Assembly (NCBI RefSeq): GCF_003075075.1
Contig: NZ_QCYM01000003.1
Span: forward strand, 227,819 to 291,818
Direction: 5' to 3'
DNA: 64,000 nt
Source of the DNA: Labrenzia sp. 011
GTDB lineage: Bacteria; Pseudomonadota; Alphaproteobacteria; Rhizobiales; Stappiaceae
The position numbers and the translations under genes are program-made. Shown here one piece after another: positions 46,752-55,919 of this stretch. Each line of letters opens with the position of its first letter. Position 1 is the stretch's first letter. The notes beneath the pieces were generated by a model. That model was not told where the DNA came from and made no database searches. It saw only the letters and a list, made by a program, of their open reading frames with translations.

Positions 46752-47136
46752 TCAAGTTCCAGGGATGAAATGTAACCGTGTGGGAGGATCTGTGACGCTT
46801 GCTTCTTGTTCCATGCTTGGCTAAGGGACGCGTAACCTGCGGATCGGCATGATCCGCATTCCAATCAGGTCTGCGGCCGCATCGCAAGTGCGGTTTCGGC
46901 CTGACCGGGTCCCGGACCCACAAATGATAATGAAACCCCCTGCGGCGGAGAGTTGTCCGCCAGGAAGCGGAAGGTTCGGAAATGCTCGAAGATGAGCCGC
47001 GCTTTCCCTGACTTGTCCCGTGTTCGGATGTGGTCCCGCATCCGGCGGATCCATGCGATCATTCGTCACCGCCGTCCTGTTTGGACATAGCTTCTTCTTC
47101 GTAGAATGGCCGAAAAGACGAGAGCCCCTGTTCCCG
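46752..47136. other. Divergent intergenic region (AEC / acyltransferase)
   Basis: 385 bases between divergent genes, expected to hold both promoters. Short leftward frames (for example 46865-47062) have no family features. No repeats or terminators were recognised. Confidence 0.4.
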
Positions 47137-48111
47137 ATGTCCCGGAAAAAAAGACACCATAAGGCTCCGAAGCTGACAGCGTTGCAGAATCGGATCGAAG
47201 GACTCGCCCTGAAGGTCGCGATCTGGCTGTTCCGTCTTATTCCCGTTGATGTCGCCTCCTACCTGATGGGGGCATTCTGGCGGGTGCTGGCGCCATTCAA
47301 CGCGCGGCACAAAAGAGCGTTGAGTCATCTGGAAGAGGCCATGCCCTCCCTTACTGCCGGAGAACGGGAGGCAATCGTGCGCGGCATGTGGGAGAATCTC
47401 GGCCGTGTGACCGCCGAAACCTTTCACATCGACCGGTTGCTGAATCAGCCCGGGCGGTTCGAGGTGGATGTCGACGAAGTCACCGCGCAGGTCCTCAATG
47501 GCGAGCGCCCCTGCCTGTTCGTTTCCCTGCACAGCGGCAACTGGGAACTGCTGGTTCAGCCGGCAGTCCGCAAGGGGATTGCCATTACCGGCGTGTATCA
47601 GGCGCTGCGCAATCCGGAAGCCGACAAGGCGCTTCGCGACCTCAGGCTGCATCTCTACAAGGGCGGACTGCTGTCGAAGGGACACCGGACGGCGCGAAAG
47701 ATCCTCGGAACGCTCAAGGGCGGCGGGGTCGTGGCCATGATGGGGGATCTCAGGGAAACCAGGGGGATCCGGGTGCCGTTTTTCGGACGGATGGCCTATG
47801 CCACGCCGGTGCCCGCCTCGCTGGCCAGGGCCTGCAACGTTCCGATCATTCTGGGACGCGTCGTTCGCAAGAAGGGCGTGCACTTCCGCCTCGAGGGCCG
47901 TGCCATATCCTTCCCTGTCACGCAGGACAGGCAGGCGGATATCGAAGCAACGACGACGCAGATCCATGCCATATTCGAAGGCTGGATCCGGGAATATCCG
48001 GAACAGTGGATGTGGATCCACAAGAAGTGGGCGCCGCCCGGCAAGACGTCCGCCGAAAAACAGGCCCGACGGGCCGCGGTCGTTAACGGCAACGGCAGCG
48101 TGAGCCGCTAG
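47137..48111 (+). CDS. Lysophospholipid / lauroyl acyltransferase family protein (LpxL/HtrB-like)
   Basis: 324-residue membrane-associated acyltransferase of the HtrB/LpxL family, which adds secondary acyl chains to lipid A. The catalytic HX4(D/E) motif is HSGNWE at about residue 130; [18 protein letters not shown] follows with the conserved Asp. I use ATG 47137 ([13 protein letters not shown]); the open frame begins at 47020 with no homology in the extra part, and ATG 47053 is another option. The basic Lys/His N-terminus is typical. Lipid A or another lipid as acceptor is not resolved. Confidence 0.88.
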   Translation: MSRKKRHHKAPKLTALQNRIEGLALKVAIWLFRLIPVDVASYLMGAFWRVLAPFNARHKRALSHLEEAMPSLTAGEREAIVRGMWENLGRVTAETFHIDRLLNQPGRFEVDVDEVTAQVLNGERPCLFVSLHSGNWELLVQPAVRKGIAITGVYQALRNPEADKALRDLRLHLYKGGLLSKGHRTARKILGTLKGGGVVAMMGDLRETRGIRVPFFGRMAYATPVPASLARACNVPIILGRVVRKKGVHFRLEGRAISFPVTQDRQADIEATTTQIHAIFEGWIREYPEQWMWIHKKWAPPGKTSAEKQARRAAVVNGNGSVSR

Positions 48112-48215
48112 CGGGACCGGGCCGGCGAACGACGGCCTTTTCGCCTTTCGGCGCATGGTTGCGGCGCAGCATAAGCGCTATACCTGTTTTTTCTTTAGTG
48201 AAGGATCGCGGATTC

Positions 48216-49256
48216 ATGAAAACACCAGGTGCGTTTTACAAGCCGCTCGCCATCGGAGCGCCCTCCCCGTTCCGGGAACTGCCCGTTTCCCTGGAACGCA
48301 TGATCCATTTCGTCCCGCCGCATGTGGAAAAGATGCGCGCGAAGGTTCCCGATCTCATCCGCAAGGTCGACGTGGTTCTCGGCAATCTCGAGGATGCCAT
48401 CCCCGCCGACGCCAAGACCGATGCCCGCGACGGGTTCATTCAGATGGCCAGGGAAAACGATTTCGGCGAAACCGGACTGTGGACCCGGGTGAACTGTCTC
48501 AACAGTCCGTGGTTCCTCGATGACCTGATGGAAATCGTGCCGGCCGTCGGGGACAAGCTGGATGTCATCATGCTGCCGAAGGTTGAGGGCCCCTGGGACA
48601 TTCACTATCTCGATCAGTTGCTGGCGCAGCTGGAAGCCAGGGCGGGCCTTTCCACGCCGATCATGATCCATGCCATTCTCGAGACCGCCGAGGGGGTCAA
48701 GAATGTCGAGCAGATCGCCATGGCCAGTCCCCGTATGCACGGGATGAGCCTGGGTCCTGCGGACCTTGCTGCCTCGCGAGGCATGAAAACCACCCGCGTC
48801 GGCGGCGGGCATCCCGATTACGCGGTGCTGTCGGACGTGAACGGGTCCGGCGCGCGCGCGGCATATCAGCAGGATCTCTGGCATTACACGGTCGGCAAGA
48901 TGGTCGATGCCTGTCTGTCCTGCGGCTTGAAACCCTTTTACGGCCCCTTCGGCGATTTTTCCGATCCGGACGCCTGCGAAAGCCAGTTCCGCAATGCCTT
49001 CCTGATGGGCTGCGTCGGAGCCTGGTCTCTTCATCCGACCCAGATCGACATTGCCAAGAAAGTCTTTTCTCCGGATCCGGCTGAAGTCGCTTTTGCCGCG
49101 AAGATACTGGATGCCATGCCGGACGGCACGGGTGCGGTGATGATCGACGGGAAGATGCAGGATGATGCCACGTGGAAACAGGCCAAGGTGATTGTTGATC
49201 TGGCTAAACTCGTTGCTTCCAAGGACTCCGAGCTTGCCTCGGTCTACGGTCTTTAG
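48216..49256 (+). CDS. HpcH/HpaI aldolase family, malyl-CoA lyase-like
   Basis: 346-residue CoA-ester lyase of the citrate lyase beta / L-malyl-CoA family. Start at ATG 48216 ([15 protein letters not shown]), AAGGA upstream. Family motifs: [42 protein letters not shown] (metal-binding Glu) and [20 protein letters not shown], with [13 protein letters not shown] near the C-terminus. The pattern is closest to L-malyl-CoA/beta-methylmalyl-CoA lyases (glyoxylate plus acyl-CoA). An exact substrate cannot be fixed. No ethylmalonyl-CoA pathway gene is nearby. Confidence 0.88.
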   Translation: MKTPGAFYKPLAIGAPSPFRELPVSLERMIHFVPPHVEKMRAKVPDLIRKVDVVLGNLEDAIPADAKTDARDGFIQMARENDFGETGLWTRVNCLNSPWFLDDLMEIVPAVGDKLDVIMLPKVEGPWDIHYLDQLLAQLEARAGLSTPIMIHAILETAEGVKNVEQIAMASPRMHGMSLGPADLAASRGMKTTRVGGGHPDYAVLSDVNGSGARAAYQQDLWHYTVGKMVDACLSCGLKPFYGPFGDFSDPDACESQFRNAFLMGCVGAWSLHPTQIDIAKKVFSPDPAEVAFAAKILDAMPDGTGAVMIDGKMQDDATWKQAKVIVDLAKLVASKDSELASVYGL

Positions 49257-49358
49257 AAATTCGCAAGGCTCCGTGTGTAAAGTTTAATGTTGCAACGCTT
49301 GCCAGCAGGCCGTTGACACGGTATCCCGGCAATGCATGCAGTAGGCGGACGAGTAACC

Positions 49359-49682
49359 ATGCGAACGGCAAAATTCAGAATCGGCCAGGTCGTCCGGCAC
49401 CGGATTTACCCTTTCCGGGGTGTGATTTTCGATGTCGATCCGACTTTCAGCAACACGGAAGAATGGTGGAACGCGATCCCTGAAGATGTGCGCCCTCTCC
49501 GTGACCAGCCTTTCTATCATCTCCTCGCCGAAAACGAGGAGACAGAATATGTCGCCTATGTCAGCGAGCAGAATCTGGAGCCGGACATAACCGGTGAACC
49601 GGTGCGCCATCCTCAGGTCGAAGAGATCTTTGAAGAACAGACCGATGGATCGTATCTGCCGCGCAGCGTCGAGATTCATTAA
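49359..49682 (+). CDS. hspQ: Heat shock protein HspQ
   Basis: 107-residue HspQ (YccV), a small protein that modulates proteolysis by binding specificity factors such as ClpS/Lon in E. coli. The family pattern is AKFRIGQVVRHRIYPFRGVI followed by FDVDPTFSNTEEWW and the C-terminal EQNLEPDITGEPVRHPQV. Start at ATG 49359; the frame extends 9 codons upstream without homology. Free-standing gene. Length is normal for the family. Confidence 0.94.
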   Translation: MRTAKFRIGQVVRHRIYPFRGVIFDVDPTFSNTEEWWNAIPEDVRPLRDQPFYHLLAENEETEYVAYVSEQNLEPDITGEPVRHPQVEEIFEEQTDGSYLPRSVEIH

Positions 49683-50103
49683 AGAAAACGGGCGTGAGCG
49701 CTGCGCTACAGCATGTCGTGTTCAAGCGGAGCCACGGGGCGGCGATTTCCTGACTTCAGTTCAACGCGACTGCCTCTATTGCTCTGTCTGCGTTGCAGTC
49801 TTTTCTGTCGCCTAAATCCTGTCATCCGGAATCGAGCCTTGAAACATCAGGACCAGCATTCGTTTCGAACGATCCCGTTTGACCGCAGTTCTGGAAGGCA
49901 ATGGATATCAAGTGTCCACGCCGGTTCCGCGGGGCGTGTTGCGCTGAATCAAGACCGAGGACTCGCTTGAACGCAACTCGCTATTTCCAGAAAGACCGAC
50001 ACCCTGTCGGTACAGGATGGGTCACCTGCCCCGCATTTCTCCAGGCATGTTTTCCGTACCCGTGTCACGGCATATCCTTGCGGTTTGCCCGGACAGATCG
50101 CCC
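49683..50103. other. Intergenic region after hspQ
   Basis: 421 bases between converging hspQ and the SH3-domain gene. No supported gene. A small stem CCGAC/GTCGG near 49998 is the only structure noticed, too short to call a terminator. Confidence 0.4.
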
Positions 50104-51045
50104 TTACCGCTCATGACATACGTCTGTACCGCCGGGAGTCGTGATCGCGACTGTATTGCCTTTGGAATGAATACTGAACCGGCCATCGGTATAGAGTGCT
50201 CCGGAGCCTGAACGAACCTGGTCAAGCCGGGTCGCGACCGGTCCGTCATAACCGAACAGAAGATAACCGTTGCCCTCGTTGTAATACATGACGTCAAGCG
50301 GAAGTCCTTCCGGACAGGTGTAGCGCACATGGATGACATTCGCGGCCGGCTGGGGCGTGGCACTTCCGCCTTGCCGCTGCTGTGACGAGACGTCTGCGAT
50401 TGCATTGGTAATGGCATACAAAGGTGTCTTTGCCTGATTGCCAACCCCGTAGAGGATCTGCCTTCGATGAAGGTCCAGCTGTAATGACACGTTACGGGAG
50501 GCATCAAAAAGATAGACCGACCATTCGTCTCTGTTTTGTTCCTGAAAACGGAAGGCAACCCGGCCGCGGTCATTCAGTTCCTCCCATTGGTTTCCGCCCG
50601 ACTGCGAGAAGCTGCCGCCGGAATGAAAGACCTGGGAGACATTGTATCCGTTGACCTGCCTCTGCGCATTCGGCTGCACCGGATCGGGTTTCTTCTGCTG
50701 GTTGCTGGAAGTGGACTGCCGGTGAGCGCATACCTTGTAAATAGTCTGATAGGGCTTCTGAGAGCAGATCAGACCGCCCCATTGATAGCCGGTCTGCCCG
50801 CGGCCATAGCGAATCTGGAACCATTCATAACCGTTCATCATGACGCCGGTGCCGTTCAGAATGAGGATGTCATCCCGCTCGTGAAGGCTGCCAACCTGCT
50901 GGTATTGCATGCCGGGACCGCTTCGGACCTTGCCACCGAAGGACTGTCCCGGCTGCGGAAAATCGACATCCGGGGAAGCAAGGGCCGGATATATCGGCAA
51001 AAAGAAAGTTGCCAATACGAAAAACACAGAAAGAAGTTTCATCAA
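50104..51045 (-). CDS. Secreted SH3-like protein with C-terminal MliC-like domain
   Basis: 313-residue exported protein. The signal peptide ends IYPALA/SPDVDFPQ. The N-terminal SH3b-like region (GGKVRSGPGMQYQQVGSLHE, then RYGRGQTGYQWGG) often binds peptidoglycan. The C-terminal part (about residues 236-313) resembles the MliC lysozyme-inhibitor fold: VRYTCPEGLPLDVMYY, then VRSGSGALYTDGRFSIHSKG and a final Cys near VCHER. The middle is Gln/Ser-rich and low complexity. A lysozyme-defence or wall-associated role is inferred; no known family name fits the whole protein. Confidence 0.75.
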   Translation of the reverse strand: MMKLLSVFFVLATFFLPIYPALASPDVDFPQPGQSFGGKVRSGPGMQYQQVGSLHERDDILILNGTGVMMNGYEWFQIRYGRGQTGYQWGGLICSQKPYQTIYKVCAHRQSTSSNQQKKPDPVQPNAQRQVNGYNVSQVFHSGGSFSQSGGNQWEELNDRGRVAFRFQEQNRDEWSVYLFDASRNVSLQLDLHRRQILYGVGNQAKTPLYAITNAIADVSSQQRQGGSATPQPAANVIHVRYTCPEGLPLDVMYYNEGNGYLLFGYDGPVATRLDQVRSGSGALYTDGRFSIHSKGNTVAITTPGGTDVCHER

Positions 51046-51360
51046 ATTTCCTACAGGTAATGTTTTATTGGATTTGAGAAAAAAATGTTAGAACACCACG
51101 CGCCAAGATTAAACCGCCTGTTTTTCAATTCAGTTGAATTTTTTCCTGAGTTTCGGATACACAGGCAGGTCCTGTGTGACCTGGCGGATTGCGGATTCTC
51201 AATCGAAACCTGTCCGGACCGGGGTGTCATGCTGGCGTTCGTCGGCAGGTATTCGGCCATCGACACGCCTATATCAGGGAGCCGTTCCCTCACCCGAGGC
51301 AGTCATGGAAAGGACGCAACGTGACCGGAAGGCGGGATGGTGCCTGCCATTCGGCTTTAC

Positions 51361-51412
51361 GCCCTCTGCAACAAAGGCCGGAACTTGCGTTCCGGCCTTT
51401 GTTGCAGAGGGC
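51361..51412. repeat. Perfect 24-bp inverted repeat with 4-base loop
   Basis: Bases 51361-51384 and 51389-51412 are exact inverse complements, arms starting GCCCTCTGCAACAAAGG and ending CCTTTGTTGCAGAGGGC, around the loop TTGC. No T-run follows on either side, so it is not a standard terminator. It lies in the 457-base gap (51046-51502) between the SH3-protein start and the ialB stop, which holds no supported gene. Confidence 0.85.
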
Positions 51413-51451
51413 CCGACGGCCAGTTTAAATTTCTGAAAAAATGGGTCAGGA

Positions 51452-51485
51452 GACCCGCGTCGTTCTTTACGAACACACGCGGGTC
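51452..51485 (-). terminator. Terminator after ialB
   Basis: Nine-bp stem GACCCGCGT/ACGCGGGTC (16-base loop) 18 bases past the ialB stop on the minus strand; the downstream sequence on that strand reads CTCCTGACCCATTTTTTC, giving a six-base U-run after about a dozen bases. Confidence 0.6.
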
Positions 51486-51502
51486 GTCCTGCAATTCAGG
51501 GG

Positions 51503-52114
51503 TTACTGGCTCTGCTTCTGAGCGTCGATCAGCTTCTGGCGGGCTTCGTCCGCGCGCTTCTGCAGCTCGCTCTGAAGTTCTTCCTGACGCTTCTGCAGAT
51601 CAGCAAGGTTCATCGGTTCACCGTCATAGACGCTGGTGAAGCCGATCAGGGTCATCTTGAAGACGATCTCCTTGGCCTGCTGGTTGAATGGCGCGACCCG
51701 CATTTCGCCGCCCTGCTTCATCGAAGCGATGAAACTGTCGTCGATGGCGAGTTCGGCATAACAGGCATTGGGAGCGCAAATGCTGTATTTCGCCTGGACA
51801 GGCTTGCCGTCATCGATCTGGATGCGCAGTCCGGGCTGGAGCAATACCCCTGTCGGAACAGCCACCAGAAGCTTCTTGCGCGCTTCGCCTTCGGTTTCCT
51901 GAATGGCAATGTTGCTCAGGAACTGACCGGTATTGGTGCGCAGTTCAATCGATATGAAGCAGATTTCCTTCTGCGTATTCGGATTGGTGTTACACGCCTT
52001 CGTCCAAGGGCTCTTTTCTTCCTGGGCGATTGCGGGAGCACCTGCAAAAGAAGACAAGGCAACGAATGCACCGGCAGCACACCCGAACAATCCTCTTTTT
52101 AAAACACTCTTCAT
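51503..52114 (-). CDS. Invasion-associated locus B (IalB) family protein
   Basis: 203-residue exported protein of the IalB family, first described in Bartonella invasion but widespread in alphaproteobacteria. Start at ATG 52114 (MKSVLKRGLFGCAAG), after GAGGA; the longer frame to 52279 is not supported. Signal peptide ends APAIAQ. The family region spans WTKACNTNPNTQKEICFIS, then CAPNACYAELAIDDSFIASM with the paired cysteines. The C-terminal 35 residues form a Gln/Glu/Lys-rich helix (QKRQEELQSELQKRADEARQ), an extension not usual in the family. Function in free-living bacteria is unknown. Confidence 0.9.
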   Translation of the reverse strand: MKSVLKRGLFGCAAGAFVALSSFAGAPAIAQEEKSPWTKACNTNPNTQKEICFISIELRTNTGQFLSNIAIQETEGEARKKLLVAVPTGVLLQPGLRIQIDDGKPVQAKYSICAPNACYAELAIDDSFIASMKQGGEMRVAPFNQQAKEIVFKMTLIGFTSVYDGEPMNLADLQKRQEELQSELQKRADEARQKLIDAQKQSQ

Positions 52115-52372
52115 CGAAACGTCCTCAATCGTGCGTGTGCGAAACTTCGCGTTGTTCTGAGGCATTCCGGGAGCAACCGCAAGGCCCGTTGGATCATTGA
52201 AACCGTGAAAACATGGTAACGCATCCAATTTGGGCAAGAGGGTGACCGATTTGCAACGCAGGTGAAATCCGCGATTCAAATCTGAATATCTTGCTGTTTG
52301 TCCCTTGCGGCTGGCGCGTCTTTTTGAACCCTGTGATAGTCTAAAAGGTGAGAATCAACCGAATCTCGGACG

Positions 52373-54250
52373 GTGGCCATGCGTTTCTTCACAGTTCCCG
52401 TACGTCTGTTTCGTAATAGTTACCTCCGTGGTTTCGCGGTGGTGGCGGCATGCGCATGGGCGATTTGCGGACCGGCAATGGCCTCTTCGGCAGACGAGGA
52501 CGTTCCCTGGACCCATGCCATTTCCATGCATGGTTCGCCTGCACTTGGCCCCGACGAGCCGTTTCCCTATGTCAACCCGGCCGCGCCCAAGGGCGGATCG
52601 ATCACGCTTGGTGTGCAGGGAACCTTTGACAGCCTGAATTCCTTCATTGTCCAGGGGGGATGGACCTCGGCGCGCGGTATGCGCGAACGGGAAATGGGCA
52701 ACAATGTCCTTGAGAGCCTGATGGTGCGCTCCTACGCGGAAGCCTTTTCGCTCTACGGTCTGCTGGCGCAACGGGTGCGCATGCCGGAAAGCCGCGAATG
52801 GATCGAGTTCGAGCTCAATCCGGATGCGCGGTTTTCGGATGGATCACCGGTAACCATCGAGGACGTGATCTTTTCCCTCGATGTCATCCGCGACAAGGGC
52901 CGCCCGCCCTATCGCAACTGGTATGCGTCAATCAAGGAAAAGCAGGTTACCGGACCGAACCGGCTGAAGCTGGTGTTTGAAAACGGCGACAACAGGGAGC
53001 TGCCGTTGCTGATTGCTCTGGCGCCGATCTATTCCAGCAAGCACACGGATGCGGAGACCTTCGACAAGTCGTCCCTGAACCCGCCGGTCGGGTCCGGTCC
53101 CTATACGTTCAAGACCATCGAACCTGGCCGGACGGTCGTTTACGAGAAAAACCCAGACTATTGGGCCCGGGACCTGCCGGTGAAGGCCGGCTTCGATAAT
53201 TTCGATGAAATCCGCATCGACTATTTCCGCGACGAAACCTCGTTGCAGGAAGCCTTCAAGAAGGGTCTCGTCGAGGCGCTGCAATTCCGCGATCCCGCCC
53301 GTTGGGCGACCGGGTTCGATTTTCCCGCGGTCGAGAACGGTAACGTCGTGAAACTGGAAGTGCCGCTTGGCGTTCCCGCCGCCATGCAGGGCATCGCCTT
53401 CAACACCCGCAGAGACCAGTTCAAGGACCGGCAAGTGCGCAAGGCCTTGCGAATGCTGTTCGATTTCGAATGGGTCAACCGTAACCTCTACCACGGCCTG
53501 TTCACCCGTACGGCCGGTTACTGGGACAATTCCGAACTTTCCTCGATCGGCCGGCCCGCCAGTGCACGCGAGAAGGAGCTTCTGGCGCCGTTTCCCGATG
53601 CAGTGGATCCGGACGTGATGGCGGGCACCTGGCGTCCGGCGGATGCAGACGGTTCCGGACGGGACAGGAAGGTGTTGCGGGCTGCGCTCGCCGCATTTGC
53701 ACAGGCCGGATACAGCCTCAAGGACCGCAAGCTGGTTCACGAGGAAACCGGGCAAGCGTTGGCCTTTGAAATTCTGTCCAAGAACGAGGATGAGGAAAAA
53801 CTCGCCCTTGCCTATATCCGCACACTGGAACTCCTTGGGATCGATGCGCGCGTGCGCAGCGTCGACCCCTCGCAGTTTGAAGATCGGCGAACGAAGCGCG
53901 ATTTCGACATGGTGTTCAACACATGGACGGCGTCACTGTCGCCCGGGGCGGAGCAATATGGACGCTGGTCGTCAAAGGCGGCGGATGCCGAAGGCTCGTT
54001 CAATTTCGTCGGCGCGAAGGAACCTGCGATCGACGCACTCATCGATGCAATCGTCGGCGCCCGCAGCCGTGAGGAATTCGTGGATGCAGTCCGTGCGTTC
54101 GACCGCGTGCTCATTTCAGGGGCCTATGCGGTGCCGCTGTATCACGTTTCCGACGACTGGGTCGCACACTGGACCAAGGTCGTGCCGCCCGACAAGCACT
54201 CCCTCTACGGACATGAATACGACACGTGGTGGTCTGCCGCAGCGCAATAA
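52373..54250 (+). CDS. ABC transporter substrate-binding protein, family 5 (YejA-like)
   Basis: 625-residue periplasmic binding protein of the peptide/oligopeptide family (SBP_bac_5). A signal peptide (FRNSYLRGFAVVAACAWAIC, then GPAMA) is followed by the mature start SSADEDVPWTHAIS and the YejA-like segment FPYVNPAAPKGGSITLGVQG. The long size and this N-terminus resemble YejA, which in E. coli imports microcin C and peptides. No permease or ATPase gene follows; instead an AMP-binding-like gene lies 24 bases downstream, so this binding protein is an orphan here. Ligand unknown. Confidence 0.9.
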   Translation: MAMRFFTVPVRLFRNSYLRGFAVVAACAWAICGPAMASSADEDVPWTHAISMHGSPALGPDEPFPYVNPAAPKGGSITLGVQGTFDSLNSFIVQGGWTSARGMREREMGNNVLESLMVRSYAEAFSLYGLLAQRVRMPESREWIEFELNPDARFSDGSPVTIEDVIFSLDVIRDKGRPPYRNWYASIKEKQVTGPNRLKLVFENGDNRELPLLIALAPIYSSKHTDAETFDKSSLNPPVGSGPYTFKTIEPGRTVVYEKNPDYWARDLPVKAGFDNFDEIRIDYFRDETSLQEAFKKGLVEALQFRDPARWATGFDFPAVENGNVVKLEVPLGVPAAMQGIAFNTRRDQFKDRQVRKALRMLFDFEWVNRNLYHGLFTRTAGYWDNSELSSIGRPASAREKELLAPFPDAVDPDVMAGTWRPADADGSGRDRKVLRAALAAFAQAGYSLKDRKLVHEETGQALAFEILSKNEDEEKLALAYIRTLELLGIDARVRSVDPSQFEDRRTKRDFDMVFNTWTASLSPGAEQYGRWSSKAADAEGSFNFVGAKEPAIDALIDAIVGARSREEFVDAVRAFDRVLISGAYAVPLYHVSDDWVAHWTKVVPPDKHSLYGHEYDTWWSAAAQ

Positions 54251-54274
54251 TCGGACCTATGGACGAAAGAGAAC

Positions 54275-55906
54275 ATGAAAGTCACCGAAGAAAGCCGTTC
54301 CAACGAGTATCACGAGAGCGGAGCCTGGTCCGATTTGCCGCTCGACGAACTCTTCCGGCAGACAGCGGCGGAACACCCGTCCCGTCTCGCCATGGCGGAT
54401 GCTCCGGACAGGGAAGCCTGGACCGGGGGAGCGCCCCGCCGGTTGACCTATGCCGAAGCGGATCGTGAAATTGATCGCCTGGCGGCTTTTTACAGGACCG
54501 TGGGGCTTGCAGCCGACCATGTGATCGGCGTTCAGGCGCCCAACACGGTAGATACCGTGATCGCGATCCTGGCGGCCCTGCGCGCGGATCTGATCATCTC
54601 GCCGCTGCCGCTGCACTGGCGCCAGAAGAATGTGCTTGAAGCGCTGAATTCCATCGGCGCGAAGGGGTTCATCGCCGCCGACCGGGTTGAGACCCGGGAG
54701 GTTGGCATCGCCGCACGGGACGTGGCTGCAGATCTGTTTTCGCTTCGTTTCGTCTTCGGGCTCGGCAAGGATATTCCGGACGGTTTGATCGAACTGGGAC
54801 CGATGCTGGCGGAAATGGCCGGTGATCTGGAATTTTCTCCGAGTGACCGTCCGGATCCGGCCGATCACACGGCGACCATTTGCTGGAGCCGGAGCGGTGA
54901 TGACAATGTCCCGGTGAGCCGATGCCACAATCACTGGAGCGCCGCCTCGCAGATGATCATCGAAGAGGCCCATATTGCCCAGGCAAGCAGCCTTCTGGTG
55001 CCCTATTCCCTCAGCGGTCTGACCGGCCTGGGGGGCGGACTCGTTCCCTGGCTACGGACCGGCGGTACACTGCATCTGCATCATCCGACGTCTCTGGCCA
55101 ATCTGGCTGCCCATGCCAATGATGTGAGTGCCGATGTGGTCATGACGCCAGGGCCGCTTGCCCAGACGCTGGACAGGAAACTGACGGACAACAAAACCAC
55201 GATCCTTGCTGCGTGGAACATCGCGGCTCCCCATCCGTCGGCTTTCGTTGCGCGGCGCAGACTGGTCGACCTGCATATCGCCGATGAATTCGCCCTGGTG
55301 GCCAGGGCACGCGGACCGTCCGCCAGGATGAAAGCGACGGCGCTGGGAAAGCATAGCGGGCCGAACGGGTGTGAAAGCGGGCCAGCCCTTCTGGAAATTG
55401 CGGTGACCGACGAAACAGACGGTCATACGCCGACTCTTCTTGTCAAGGGACCGATGGTTCCGGAAGTCGGCTGGCACACGATCAACAGCGACCAGAGAAA
55501 GGTGCAATGGGAAAGCACCGGCTTTCTGAACACCAGGATCAATGTCGAACTGGTTGACGGCGGAATTTCCGGATTTGGCATTCCCGGACAATATGCCCTG
55601 GGAACCGGCAACCTCGAGACGGTCGACCTCATTTACGCGGATTATCAGGGTGTGAAGGAGGCTGCGGCCTTTGTCGTGGAAGATCCGGTCCTCGGCGCAA
55701 GAATGTATGCGGCCTTGGTGCCCGAACCCGGCCAAGTGCCGGATGCCGGTGCCTTCTTTGCCTATCTGGATGCGGAAGGCGTGGATCTTGCCAGGATCCC
55801 TCATCGCGTTCTGATTTTACAATCTTTGCCACGAAATGAGGATGGAACCGTTTGTCGTGAGCGATTGACCATGCGCACTCAGCGGCTTCCCGCCGCCGTG
55901 GCCTAG
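54275..55906 (+). CDS. Adenylate-forming (AMP-binding) family protein with degenerate motifs
   Basis: 543-residue ANL-superfamily protein. The fold is recognised by RRLTYAEADREIDRLAAFYR, VIGVQAPNTVDTVIAILAAL and a C-terminal subdomain ending LPRNEDGTVCRERL. The phosphate-binding A3 motif (normally TSGTTGxPKG) is replaced by CWSRSGDDNVPVSRC, the A5/A7 signature is reduced to WESTGF, and the C-terminal A10 Lys is Thr. Normal adenylation looks impossible; it may be a structural homologue or use unusual chemistry. It lies 24 bases after the YejA-like gene and 13 bases before the pseudo-receiver gene. Confidence 0.8.
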   Translation: MKVTEESRSNEYHESGAWSDLPLDELFRQTAAEHPSRLAMADAPDREAWTGGAPRRLTYAEADREIDRLAAFYRTVGLAADHVIGVQAPNTVDTVIAILAALRADLIISPLPLHWRQKNVLEALNSIGAKGFIAADRVETREVGIAARDVAADLFSLRFVFGLGKDIPDGLIELGPMLAEMAGDLEFSPSDRPDPADHTATICWSRSGDDNVPVSRCHNHWSAASQMIIEEAHIAQASSLLVPYSLSGLTGLGGGLVPWLRTGGTLHLHHPTSLANLAAHANDVSADVVMTPGPLAQTLDRKLTDNKTTILAAWNIAAPHPSAFVARRRLVDLHIADEFALVARARGPSARMKATALGKHSGPNGCESGPALLEIAVTDETDGHTPTLLVKGPMVPEVGWHTINSDQRKVQWESTGFLNTRINVELVDGGISGFGIPGQYALGTGNLETVDLIYADYQGVKEAAAFVVEDPVLGARMYAALVPEPGQVPDAGAFFAYLDAEGVDLARIPHRVLILQSLPRNEDGTVCRERLTMRTQRLPAAVA

Positions 55907-55919
55907 GTGGGGATCTGGA

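Noticed and set aside
45622..46923. Minus-strand frame of 433 codons
   Set aside because: Shifted frame of the AEC transporter and DUF1801 genes; Arg/His-rich translation with no membrane segments.
51085..51324. 79-codon plus-strand frame between the SH3-protein and ialB genes
   Set aside because: Only a weak ribosome binding site and no family pattern; cannot be supported.
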